64,000 nucleotides of DNA from Amphiura filiformis. Lineage: Eukaryota; Echinodermata; Ophiuroidea; Amphilepidida; Amphiuridae. The position numbers and the translations under genes are program-made. The DNA lies in the NCBI RefSeq assembly GCF_039555335.1, contig NC_092628.1:35052965-35116964 (forward strand). The letters run 5' to 3'. Shown piece by piece: positions 49,501-58,306 of this stretch (positions are counted from its first letter, which is position 1; every line of letters begins with the position of its first letter). The notes beneath the pieces were generated by a model. That model was not told the origin of the DNA and ran no database searches. It was given only the letters and a program-made list of their open reading frames with translations.

Positions 49501-52500
49501 TCATTTTTTCTCCCCTTTTCTTTCTCCATTCCCGTTTTTTCTTTTTTCGCCTTTTTTGCGCCCCTCTGCGTTTGCCGCCCTAGGCGACCGCCTTAACTGG
49601 CCTAATGGTAGGAATGGCCCTGCTGGAGTACTTTACCATTTTGACTCAATTATTTCATCCTGTAGGCCTATATACATTGCTGGCTGCTAGCTTGTAACAA
49701 CGACTCTTCATCGAGGTGTACCCCTGACTGTTCCGCACCAGATCGAGGACAACGCGACACTGTGCAACAAACAAACCAGAATCTGAGGACGTCTGAACAT
49801 GTTTACATAAGACAAGGACCCATCATATTAGGACAAGATCGCGGGGGTAAGAAAATGTTATAATCTGAAAACACTTCCATTGTAATGCCCAATTCCTCAA
49901 AAGAACATTACACTATTGTGTCGTGTTTTAAATTAATAGTCACCCTTTCTTCGCATTGCTCATTTCCAAAGCCTAGCATAAAGGCAAGTACGTGTATTTT
50001 CGTACGGTTTAGCTATGAGGTGGATGCGGATATACCGTTCTGGTAATTTCCGAACCCGTTCCCGAAATCGCTAACTATGCGTCATCGCCGATGCGCAGAC
50101 TCATGCTGTAGCGCGGGTGACTCCTTCGGAGGCGAATGAGCGTTCCGTTTTTAATGCGTACTAGAGTCCTGGACGCCCCCGGGGCATACCATCATTTTTG
50201 GTGGGTATGTCTCCCGGAATTCGGAGATGAAAGGTCTTTTGGAGCTCACGGCGAACCGGAAAAAGTGGTTTTTCGGAGCTGCGATCGGTCAAAATCCTCG
50301 GTCAAAATCAAGGTCATTCTGGTTGAAAATCGCTTGGAAAAAACAGAAATGCGAGGAATTAGCAAAAATAGGAGTCTTTTAGCGCTGAAATGATCAAAAT
50401 CAGGGGTCTTCACTCTTCAGTACTCTGTTTTGTCAAAATTCGGGGGTCTTTCGAGCTGCGCGGTTCAAAAACAAGGGTCTTTCCGGGGGAGCATACCCGT
50501 CATGGTTATTCCCTCGGCGTGCGCATGTTGACGATTTGGGCATCGACAATGACTTGGCATACTTTAATACAAAGGCTTTTCGCAATGACCGTAATGTGAC
50601 TTGCGGAGCCAGTGTAAATTGGTTGTCCAGTACACACCACCATTGCTGCACTATTCACTCTATGTGTGAACTGCAAGGTCCACTTGATCTACCGTCAGCA
50701 ATATCGTTCTGCAATCATACTCAGAACTTGATCGGCATGATTGATCACTGCAGTTCATTTGATAAGCGCTGGGGAGTTTTTCAATTCACTAAAGCGACAT
50801 CGTCGTTTTAGTCTCGCCTGAACTTGTTACTAATTCTGGCGGGGGAGGGGGTTTGTAGGTATGTGCATGTATTTCGTAAAATAGATGCCACCAAAAGGTA
50901 TCAATACTAGTTGTCTCAAACGTAGTAGTAATGATCATGGGGAAGGACTTGACCTGATGTCAAATACCATAGGGTCAATTGAGATCAAAATAATGTGCAA
51001 CATGATTTTATAATAAAATCTGCGTTTTTTTCCTGGAAGTAATAGATCATTACCGTGTTTGTGGAAAATAATATTTTTTATGGGAAGGGTCAAGTCAAAG
51101 GCATCATCATCATCAGTCGGCTGCTGAGCAGGCGACTACAAGCTTTCTCCAACTGTTGCGATCTTGGTCTAGCGAAACAATTTTGTTTGGCTGCAGCATC
51201 CCTTCAGTATCTCCCAGGAGGAGTTATGCTAGAGACACTGCTAGTACTGTGTGCGCGGCCGTCCCTGGTGGAATAGGAAGGACATATTCTTTCACAGGCT
51301 CGTCATCTGTAGGACGCAGTATATGGCCAAGACATTAGAGTTGATGAGTCTTGACTCTGGCAACAAGTCAGGAGTGGTGTTGCTCTGTAAAGCAAGATGT
51401 CGTAAAGGCATTGATCTTGTTCTCCATGTGCATGTCCTTAATGATCACCCATGACTCGCACCCGTACAGAAAGACAGTAACAACACAGGTTGTTTCAAAT
51501 AGTTTGATTTTCGTTTCGATTGGCAGAGATGGGCTTCTCCAAAGGTGTCCCAGTTTCCAGTAAGCTGCCCAGGCTAGTGCCTTTCTTCTTTTTAGGTCTC
51601 AACACTAGAACCCATCTTGAAACCCAAATATACTTGAAGTCTGTGACATAGTTGATGGTACTGTTACGAGTCGTACTGACTCAAGGCCAAAATCACCTTT
51701 TACAAGAACTCACACGAATGCACAACACAAATACACTGTTTGATTAAGCCAACAAAATCTAAGTCTTTAATTGAAAACAAAGTATGATTGCTTATACAAC
51801 AATTGCATATACAGTTAACTCACACAATCACAGTTTTATTCTATCAGTACTTAACCAGCGGTTTTCTTGTTGGTGATCCTAGAGTTCTTGCAATGTTCTG
51901 GACGACTGATGTAATATATCCTTATTCACTTATCCTGCGAAAATCAGCGAAGTCCATTGTACACTTGCGTTTATAAATATCCTTGCGTATTAAATCCTCA
52001 CACGAAAATGATGCTGCTTTCTCCAATCACTTATCTTCTTGCGCTGCTTTCTCAAATATATAACTCCTTGCGCTGCTTTCTCCAAATAGTTATCTCCTTG
52101 CGCTGCTTTCTCCAAAATGGTGTTTCTTTCACCAATCGCTCTTTCTCCAGGGAACAGGTTTCTTTAACACTGCTCCGCTGTATTTGACAGATGTGTGGTT
52201 TTCATAAACCTATCAGAGATGGATGAGGTGTCATCCATGCTCAATGACTGGAATATGTTTGATAGCTCCAGATGAAACTCCTCCATTATATCAGGGTCTT
52301 GCGATTTCCTACAGTTGAATGTTGGTCTCTTGTAAGGATTTCCTTTGCTTGTTCGCAGACTGGTAGCTAGGCGGACGCTCACAATACGATGATCGGAGTC
52401 CACTTCTTACCCACTTGCTGTTTATTAGAATGAGATTTAACTGCGCATGTGTTGATCCAGCTGGATGGGTCCAAGTCCAGAGTCCAGGTGTCAATGCAAA

Positions 52501-52839
52501 TAACTTCAAAGGTTACTATGGAGCCATGAAAGTTGTCGTTCTCCAAGGGATCCGAGGGAGGGTCTATCAGGCATAGAGCATTATCGGCGTCAAATCTACT
52601 TACAAGGTTTGATTTTAATTATTTCAATATCACCTTGTTTAATTACAGATTCTTCCAGCGTACGATCTCGAATGGCATCTGCAGTGGGAGGTACACTGGC
52701 TGTTCTTGGCATCGGGCTTCTCATCATACTTCTTGTGTTCTTTTTAATCAAAGTTAAGCAACGACGAGGGAACTTTTCGCTAATCGGAGCAGCCAAAACT
52801 GAGGACACAATACAGCTTATTGATATGAGCCCTAAATAA
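37507..52839 (+). CDS. Gene 2: IgGFc-binding/ZP-domain transmembrane protein (9 exons)
   Basis: Coding exons by splice sites and frame: 37507-37576, 37985-39061, 40111-40359, 40792-40970, 41876-42091, 42527-42720, 44673-44784, 49666-49846, 52649-52839. They join to 822 residues without a stop, with the same intron phases as gene 1. All introns are GT-AG. Exon 1 encodes a signal peptide with a V-A-V-L-A-L-C-V core. The order signal, IgGFc-binding, ZP, transmembrane, tail matches gene 1. The span is nearly twice that of gene 1 because introns 2, 4, 6, 7 and 8 contain transposons (MITEs, a Penelope-like fragment, a CR1-like LINE, an RTE-like LINE). Exons 8 and 9 lie after introns of 4.9 and 2.8 kb and would be easy to miss. 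It is probably expressed as a type I surface protein; its role is inferred from domains only. Confidence 0.87.
37985..40359 (+). CDS. Gene 2 exons 2-3: IgGFc-binding module
   Basis: Residues about 24-465. It shares with gene 1 G-R-K-F-M-F-A-M-P-T-P-Y, S-E-F-T-V-T, K-P-V-S-V-M-S-G, S-P-F-K-D-R-T-T-G-Y-I-F-R-V and E-D-N-T. Unlike gene 1 it has the Cys pair after M-S-G (about C226 and C236, in G-S-G-C-S-K-V-P...D-R-C-N-Y), the pattern usual in the FCGBP-type module, so this copy is nearer the canonical fold. Exon 3 ends with G-Y-V-Y-Q-A-G-Y as in gene 1. The end of exon 3 falls at the same cumulative coding length as in gene 1 (1396 nt). Confidence 0.88.
39449..40016. mobile_element. MITE in intron 2 of gene 2
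   Basis: The ends AAGGAGTATTTCGTGATCC and GGATCACGAAATGCCCCTT are imperfect inverted repeats bordered by TA. Inside are a perfect 30-bp palindrome (39607-39636) and a second inverted pair around ATTGGTACCCATCA (about 39705-39745 versus 39895-39935), so smaller elements may be nested. Confidence 0.75.
40792..49846 (+). CDS. Gene 2 exons 4-8: ZP module with minimal cleavage site
   Basis: Residues 466-759. ZP-N Cys: L-L-C-G, D-P-T-C-F-G, Y-T-E-C-G-T, P-V-T-C. ZP-C: H-Q-C-L-A-T, D-G-C-P, and Y-I-H-C-W-L-L-A-C ... R-C-T-P-D-C. Instead of the R-Q-K-R of gene 1 there is only R-G-Q-R (726-729), a minimal R-x-x-R site. The following Y-I-R-Q-G-P-I-I-L is the hydrophobic patch. Exon 8 (49666-49846) was found by frame, phase and the Y-I-H-C signature; its acceptor follows an inverted-repeat element by about 45 bp. 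Confidence 0.87.
41150..41760 (-). pseudogene. Penelope-like element fragment (GIY-YIG region)
   Basis: In intron 4 of gene 2, read on the minus strand: V-T-L-P-Y-V-E-G-L-S, then a P-R-D-K-T-E-Q-E-K-Q-S-G-I-V block, and after a frame change H-C-G-S-L-Y-I-G-E-S-G-R-K-L-E-E-R-L. That is the GIY-YIG endonuclease start of Penelope-like retroelements joined to the end of their reverse transcriptase. Truncated at both sides and frameshifted. Confidence 0.8.
42885..43140 (-). repeat. Degraded tRNA-derived SINE
   Basis: On the minus strand GGGTTGCGGGCTCGAAACC (B-box region) and CTTGTGCCCTTAGACAAGG match the body of the SINE at 16604-16921. The A box and tail are eroded. Intron 6 of gene 2. Confidence 0.55.
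43600..44582 (+). pseudogene. 3' part of a CR1/Jockey-like LINE
   Basis: C-terminal reverse transcriptase blocks in order with frame changes: S-R-R-L-Y-M-L-S-R-L-K-R-F-G-V-P, C-E-Y-A-A-P-V-W-H, and K-Y-Q-V-P-R-T-K-T-K-R-Y-G-N-S-S-M-P-Y. A 3' UTR ends in repeated CTGAAT units (44560-44582), as expected for a 5'-truncated CR1-type insertion. In intron 6 of gene 2, just before exon 7. Confidence 0.8.
45180..46240 (-). repeat. Dispersed element R1, inverted copy in intron 7 of gene 2
   Basis: Largely collinear with the reverse complement of 32766-33835, including the purine-rich stretch (45735-45935) complementary to the C/T-rich stretch there, and ending CACAATAGAACAATAGACC. Confidence 0.65.
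46840..47420 (+). repeat. About 580-bp dispersed repeat R2 (inverted copy at 55170-55745)
   Basis: Shared landmarks include CACACCGACATCGCC, ATTTACGGGAGATATTCATC (complement), GCTAACGACTATCATAT (complement) and GGCGATTTCTGCCATGAAGATATC, in the same order when one copy is inverted. No coding region. Confidence 0.65.
47688..48536. mobile_element. TA-bordered inverted-repeat element with a nested second element
   Basis: The ends CACTCATAGAAAT... and its complement are bordered by TA (47686-47687 and 48537-48538), a Tc1/mariner-like pattern. Subterminal GTTGGCATTACT.AGTAAGTTG blocks are inverted at the other side. A separate hairpin element, 47899-48075, with ends TACTCTCTAAATTCC and GACTTATTAAAATGACAAAAC, sits inside it. 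Confidence 0.8.
48609..49622. mobile_element. CAGGGCC-ended element carrying a tandem repeat and a C/T tract
   Basis: CAGGGCCGTTCC and GGAATGGCCCTG form imperfect inverted ends of hAT type; GAGTACA and GAGTACT lie close outside. Inside, a unit of about 145 bp with AAATATGAGGTTAATTTG and GGATCTACGCCTATG occurs twice in tandem (about 48914-49050 and 49059-49201), then a nearly pure pyrimidine tract (49210-49560). Long Phe/Ser/Pro-rich frames in the tract are not genes. Confidence 0.6.
50174..50500. mobile_element. Short MITE with CCCCCGGGGCATACC-type ends
   Basis: GCCCCCGGGGCATACC at the left and CCGGGGGAGCATACCCG at the right are imperfect inverted ends. The interior repeats GGTCTTT-type words next to GAGCT. 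In intron 8 of gene 2. Confidence 0.5.
51098..52602 (-). pseudogene. RTE-like LINE remnant C with a 0.5-kb insertion
   Basis: Minus strand. Toward 52600 is the end of the apurinic-type endonuclease, with W-T-H-P-A-G-S-T-H-A-Q-L and S-D-H-R-I-V-S-V-R motifs. From 51660 to 51098 is the C-terminal domain and 3' end, matching 58307-58925. The whole reverse transcriptase core is missing and an unrelated segment (51662-52197) lies at the junction. The LINE edge is under 50 bp from the exon 9 acceptor of gene 2. Confidence 0.75.
51662..52197. repeat. Insertion in LINE C, possible solo LTR
   Basis: It begins TGTTACGAGTCGTACTGACT and may end at ...TTTGACA (52189), the TG...CA layout of LTRs. No partner LTR or pol sequence is in the window. 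Four imperfect copies of a roughly 33-bp unit with CCTTGCGCTGCTTTCTCC lie at about 52005-52125. Confidence 0.35.
52649..52839 (+). CDS. Gene 2 exon 9: transmembrane segment and tail
   Basis: Residues 760-822. A Leu/Ile/Gly-rich helix (about 771-793) is followed by K-V-K-Q-R-R and a short tail ending D-M-S-P-K. Unlike gene 1 the tail has no tyrosine and no YxxPhi motif. Confidence 0.87.
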
Positions 52840-52859
52840 CTTATTTCAACATGACAATA

Positions 52860-53720
52860 ACATAAATAATTATGCCAAATATGCATGCCTGTAATAGGCT
52901 TATACGTGGGTCGGTCAGTATGTAATGAAAGTTAACCTTTGACCCATTCTTGTATTGAAAATTTACATGGCATTTCTTGATGATCACATAAATAATGCAC
53001 CTTTGTCTTTCAAACCACATGTATAAATTATTATACCATATACTTGATTACATAACAGTATTAGCATAAAATCAATAGATACTGCCAAATCACGCAAAAA
53101 GGCGGGCCTTTTAAAATACAGCGAAGGCACGTGTTTATAACGTTCGATAACTCCCGGGTATACGGTGCATAAAATATATGTCTAGTTTTGGGCAGGAGTA
53201 AACACTAAGTTCTGGGTCTGCTTTGTAAACTTGCCATTATACTACCGTATGTGGAAATGGGACGTCTTTGAACTTCAACAATTTTAGGACTCGAAAGGAA
53301 GCAACATTATTTTGCAAAACTGTCGAAAATGATAAAGCAGTTATTATTAGTACAAATGACATTAATTATCTCCAAAACGAAACAGAGGAACATAATGATT
53401 GGTCTCGAGTGAGAGCTGGTACTCGGTACGATGTTAACTGATCAAATCAAACAACAATTTGCGCATAAGGTGAGATGATCGATACAACATGCTGGAAATG
53501 TATGAAAATTGCACAATTTCATGTAAATAGGGCTCAAAATATTACAAAATTCTATGTAAATAGAAATTAAATAATTTATCTGATTTTTCATGGATGATCT
53601 CTCAACCTAAAATAAACAAAAAATTCTTAAATGTAAATTTCCCATTTAAACCATGACCCCTCTCTTTGTACCACTACTTTTTATATAAATGTAACAATAG
53701 TAGAGTGATTGATAATTGAA
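52860..53720. other. Downstream of gene 2, no recognised gene
   Basis: AT-rich 3' flank. No canonical AATAAA close to the stop codon and no gene or repeat structure recognised. Confidence 0.4.
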
Positions 53721-53726
53721 TACCTG

Positions 53727-53935
53727 AGTGGAAGAAGGGCCCAAAATTGACTCCATCAAAACTTGTTTTTGAGATATTAAGAAAAAACTTAATATTTGGA
53801 AAAGTTTTATAGACAGAATGTTTTAGTCTTCAGTACAGGGACCTTTAATACATTAACATACAATATTACATACATTCGAAATTATATATGATGTCTCCAT
53901 GGCAACGGTAGCTGGAGTTGGGCCCTTCTTCCACT
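53727..53935. mobile_element. 209-bp MITE with perfect 18-bp ends
   Basis: AGTGGAAGAAGGGCCCAA and its exact complement at the right end, non-coding in between. Confidence 0.85.
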
Positions 53936-54110
53936 AATATACTGCAAGTGCCAGTTCCTAAGCAGATGTGTTATAAATAGCTACAGAAATTTGATAATTA
54001 TCCATTAATTGCACAAATGTAGAAGCATGTAATATGTTAGCAAGATAGTTTATTGTAATTAAAAGCAGATTTCATGGATGAACAAAAGTCCTCTTTAGCC
54101 CAATATTTGT

Positions 54111-54150
54111 GGAAGAAGGGTCCAACTCCATGGAGTTGGGCCTTTCTTCC
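54111..54150. repeat. 40-bp palindrome made of two MITE ends
   Basis: GGAAGAAGGGTCCAACTCC faces GGAGTTGGGCCTTTCTTCC head to head. These are the ends of the neighbouring 53727-53935 element with nothing between them. Confidence 0.75.
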
Positions 54151-54589
54151 ATGAAAACCATGATTAAGTGTACGTGGAAGACTATTAGAGAGTGGATTTT
54201 GGCTCATCTTTTACACAGTCTGCTGTTACCATCTGGTCCAGAAGCTTTGTTGATGTCGAATTTCATCAACTGCTTATTGACTTGCTTTTGCCAGAATACA
54301 ATGTTGCCACACTTGAAAGCAGTCTTGGTTGGAATGTTGGGGACTGGCTTCCAGTTCTCAGCATGATCATGAGGGATGGTTGATTTCTCACTGTATAATG
54401 TTGCTAAGCATTCAGGTTTAGCCTCTGATCTGCTGATGTTATGTAGGTATTGCCATCAGATTTGAGACTGGTATTTCACTCTTGCCCCCTTTGCCCATGA
54501 ACCGATGTGCAGTCCAACACCAAGACTTTGACCCTGTCTGGAGCTCGTCTGATGTGTACTCTGTCCTGGCTCTCTCAATAGTAATCAAA

Positions 54590-54700
54590 TGAAAGTCACG
54601 TGAAAGCGCCTACACGAGCGAGAGGTACCCTTTGTTCTAATCCAACCCAAGGGTGTGCTTGAGTTGTCGCATGCACACAAAACAGAGGTTCGCCTACAAC
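54590..54700 (-). repeat. Partial R1 element
   Basis: CACGTGAAAGCGCCTACACG and GAGGTACC.TTTGTT and CAAGGGTGTGCTTGAGTTGTCGC match 56213-56300 and the 45180-46240 copy. Confidence 0.6.
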
Positions 54701-54857
54701 AAACCTATTGCAGCGCCCAAATATTTTATTGGTTTGGGCGTTCATTTGATTATATACTCAGTGAACACGCTTTGCTCTACCATTTCGCTACGGACAGTTC
54801 AGCAGCATGGGCAAAGTGTGCGCTCTGTGTGGCGGATATAAGAATCTACACAAGTAA

Positions 54858-55117
54858 GGGACCGTTCACAAACACTTGTTAGGGGGGCCTGATGCAAAAA
54901 GGGGAGCCCTGAAAATTTTGACCCTCCTAAGGGGGGGGGGGGACATGAAAAAAATGACCAAAGATTTTCCTGGAAAAATTTAGTTTATATATGCTATGGG
55001 ATTAACCGGGTTGACCCATAATTTTTATGTCAAAAAGGGGGGGGGGGGCGCCCTGAAATTTTCGCGATGAAATAGTTTTGCATCAGGCCCCCCTAACAAG
55101 TGTTTGTGAACCGTCCC
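54858..55117. mobile_element. Harbinger-like MITE, intact, with TAA duplication
   Basis: The 38-bp terminal inverted repeats differ at one position, starting GGGACCGTTCACAAACACTT, with TAA directly outside both ends (54855-54857 and 55118-55120). Three-base TAA/TTA duplications are the PIF/Harbinger signature. The interior is non-coding with G runs. A degraded relative is at 11439-11709. Confidence 0.88.
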
Positions 55118-55169
55118 TAAGTTGTCTATAATGTTTGCCAATAGGCCTACATAGGATTTGAAGTAATTA

Positions 55170-55745
55170 TGATATACTCCACACAGTGTCATCGCCTCGA
55201 TATCTTCATGGCAGAAATCGCCATGGTAGGTTGAATCCACAGCCACGCATGGCCATTTTGTTCCGATCTTTGAGACGCATAATGAGCCGAGGGACTCCGA
55301 CTAAGGCTACTGACAATAGCCTAGTAATTGACCTCTCTGGGGGTGAGTGAGCATGTATACGCCATTATGAGGTCAATGGTCATATGCTTTTAGACTGCTT
55401 GCACGAGTGAGTGCAGCTAGCCTACGCTGCACTATAGTTCGGCACATATAAAATCAGAATATTTTTGTCAGTTTTTGAGTTCAAGACGCACGCTTGTTTC
55501 TCAAGACGCTAGCTAACGACTATCATATCAATTGAACACGTATATTCAAGTGCAAGGAACCAAAACTGGCTTCTTTAGACTAAATCAATTTACGGGAGAT
55601 ATTCATCATTTTCTACCCCAGTATCCAAAGATTTATCGTCTAATATCAAATCGTGCATAGCACATTCACGTGTATCAATCCCAGGTATTCATTTCAGTGT
55701 CTCTGCTGCTGTATAATGTAATTATTAACCGGGCGATGTCGGTGT
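55170..55745 (-). repeat. Dispersed repeat R2, inverted copy
   Basis: Reverse-complement partner of 46840-47420 with several indels. Confidence 0.65.
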
Positions 55746-55917
55746 GCTCCATATTAACGCACGTATATTTAGTTCATTTCGCTCCTACTGTAGTATTTTA
55801 AGGACATTAGCCGCGGTTCACATCGTGTTTTATTATGTATAGGCCTACCATATAATAATTTAGCAGCTCGATACGCCCAATGTATGGATAAAAACACCTA
55901 ACAATAAAGTCGCCCAA

Positions 55918-56330
55918 TTGAACAGCTGATGAATATTGATTGGCAACATTTTCCAATATGTCAGCGCTCAAATCGGACACAATAGAACAATAGACCCTAG
56001 AAAGGAGTTCAGACCAAGGAGGTTAGATATAGAAAGGAGAAGAAATAGATTACAACGCATATTGTTCCTTTGTGCCAATTAGAGTTCCCGCCAAGCTTTT
56101 CATCAAGAGGTACCTTTTGTTCGGGACAAAGGGCTTCCGCCATTAAATCGGTAACTGACCTGACAGCGTATTAACGCTATATAGGCAGGCCACTGTCAAT
56201 AAATGATTAAACGAAAGTTTCGTGAAAGCGCCTATACGAGCGAGAGGTACCTTTTGTTATAATACCACCCAAGGGTGTGCTCGAGTTGTCGCATAAACAC
56301 AAAAGCACAAATTACCGTCGATATTAGAGT
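55918..56330 (-). repeat. Rearranged R1 element
   Basis: The two ends of R1 are joined near 56000-56020 with the middle deleted: the CACAATAGAACAATAGACC end and the GCGTATTAACGCTATATAGG / CGAGAGGTACCTTTTGTT end. Confidence 0.6.
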
Positions 56331-56873
56331 CACGCGGTAGCCGTGATCAGCAAGTTTTAAAAAAAAAAGACTGATAAAGAAGACTAATAAACAGATGCTC
56401 CCGCGAGACTATATTTACACGTAACATTAAAACACTTGACTTCTATTGTTCTATGATATTTTTCGCTGGGTACAAATTGTATCTAAAACCATGTTTAATG
56501 TTATTTAGAGTCCCAAATGTAATATCTTGACAACTCATTAATTCAAAAAGGGACACCAATCCTACTGTCAATCATTGTTTGATAATAAACAAATATTTTT
56601 GCTTCATTTCACGCGGTATTTCATAGCAAAAATTAGTGGAAAATAATGCTGACCCAGAATTTTTGGACAAGGATACAGCACTAGCGGGCAATCACCTGCA
56701 CACTACTTTCTCAGATTTATTTCCAATTATATCCTAGCATTTTCTGAGATACCCTACATACAAATTCTGAACCCCATTCGCCAAAAAATTATGTTTTTCA
56801 CAATTCTTTTTGTTCTTTCCGGACGATGCATCCATTCATATAATAAATGCTGTACTTCGACACAACAATTTAC

Positions 56874-56950
56874 ACCAGAGTCCGTGGCTCAATGGTTACG
56901 GCGTTCGACTCCGGATACGCGTATTCGAGTTCGAAATCCGATGTCCAACT
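56874..56950 (+). repeat. tRNA-like SINE head
   Basis: GTGGCTCAATGG (A box) and GAGTTCGAAATCC (B box) lie at tRNA spacing with a pairing middle arm (GTTCGACTCCGGATACGCG). The acceptor ends do not pair well, so a SINE or tRNA relic is favoured over a working tRNA. Confidence 0.5.
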
Positions 56951-57599
56951 GATTTTTTCAATATTTTATTATACAAAAATTTTATTGTCATTAATCAAGG
57001 ATAACACTATTTTAATCATCCAGTGCTATTATGATATTTTTTTTTTTTATCAAAGCAAGATGTTTCTCAGGGATATTATTAATTATATTAAGGGCCTACT
57101 AATTAGTGCAGCTAGCCGCTAGCAGAACAAATAATAAAAGAAATCTCTTTATTTATTTCTTTCTTTCTTTAAATCTGAATAACACAAGAAACTAGATCAG
57201 GTTACCAATTTTTTTCTCATTTAAATAAAGTTCTGTCCTACCACGGGGCGATTCGCATGATAATAGGACAATAAAACATGTAATATGTATGAATGGTTGT
57301 TGAATCGATCTAGAGACATGTCCCTCTGTCATCTTCAGCTATCGTAGAACTGTATTCCAACATGACTGTCATTTAAATTGTTATACCGTTCCGGTTGGTT
57401 TATTGCATACACACTATAGACTATAGATGTGAAAAATTGTTCCACTAGTATGGAAGGCCAGCAGGGACAAAAACGTATCCAAAAAGAGACAACCAATGGA
57501 AGGTCATTAAAGTCATACGTAAAGACAAAATAGCAAAGCGGCAAAAATACCCAAAGGGACTGTCCCCACCACAGACACACGGAACAACTTGGCACGGCC

Positions 57600-58300
57600 T
57601 ATAGGAATGTGCAACAAGATTTTCCACAGGGCTACAAAGAATCACAAGCCGTGAAATTTGGATAGCCAACAAGCTTAAGCTATATATAAATTAACCTCGA
57701 TAGAGAGCAGGGCTTGAAGAATGAGGGAAATTAAAACCACAAACCGCGAAAGACTGCCAACAACCGCCGCTCAATAGGGATATCGAACTAGATTGTCCCA
57801 CATTTACAAAGAACCGCGAATTTTGGATATCCACCTAAATTGCCCCGCGGGGCTACAAAGAAGTATGGCTATCCAACAAGCTTAAGCTATAAATTATCCC
57901 CCCTAAAGATCAAGGCTTGAAGAATGAAGGAAATTAAAAACCACAAATCGCGAAAGACCGCCAACAACCGTCGCTCAATAGGGATGTCAAACTTGATTGC
58001 CCCGCAGGGCTACAAAGAAACACAAACCGCGAAATATGGATATCCAACCAGTTTAAAAGACAAATTAGCCACCGATAGAGACCAGGGCCTGAAAATTAGA
58101 GAAATGAAAACCACAAACCACGAAAGAACGCCAAAAACCGCCGCTCACTAGGGATATCCAAATAGATTGGCCCGCAGGGATACAAAGAACCACAAACCGC
58201 GAAATTTGGATATCCAACAAATTAAAACCACAAACTGCGAAAGACCAACAACAACCGCCGCTCAATAGAGACATCCAGCTCGATTGCCCCGCAGGGCTTC
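57600..58300. repeat. Satellite-like degenerate tandem repeat
   Basis: Blocks such as AACCACAAACCGCGAAAGAC, CAACAACCGCCGCTCAATAG and CCCGCAGGGCTACAAAGAA recur four to five times in the same order, with spacing falling from about 200 to about 120 bp through internal deletions. Confidence 0.85.
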
Positions 58301-58306
58301 AAAAGC

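Noticed and set aside
49066-49690. 176- and 189-codon Phe/Ser/Pro-rich open frames
   Set aside because: Products of the pyrimidine tract in the 48609-49622 element; no domain, and they overlap in two frames.
50536-50811. 91-codon Cys/His-containing open frame in intron 8 of gene 2
   Set aside because: Tested as a missing gene 2 exon or zinc-binding protein. Neither the Cys/His spacing nor flanking splice sites fit.
56874-56950. Functional tRNA gene
   Set aside because: A and B boxes are present but the acceptor ends do not pair; a SINE head is likelier. The same holds for 4565-4630 and 4931-5013.
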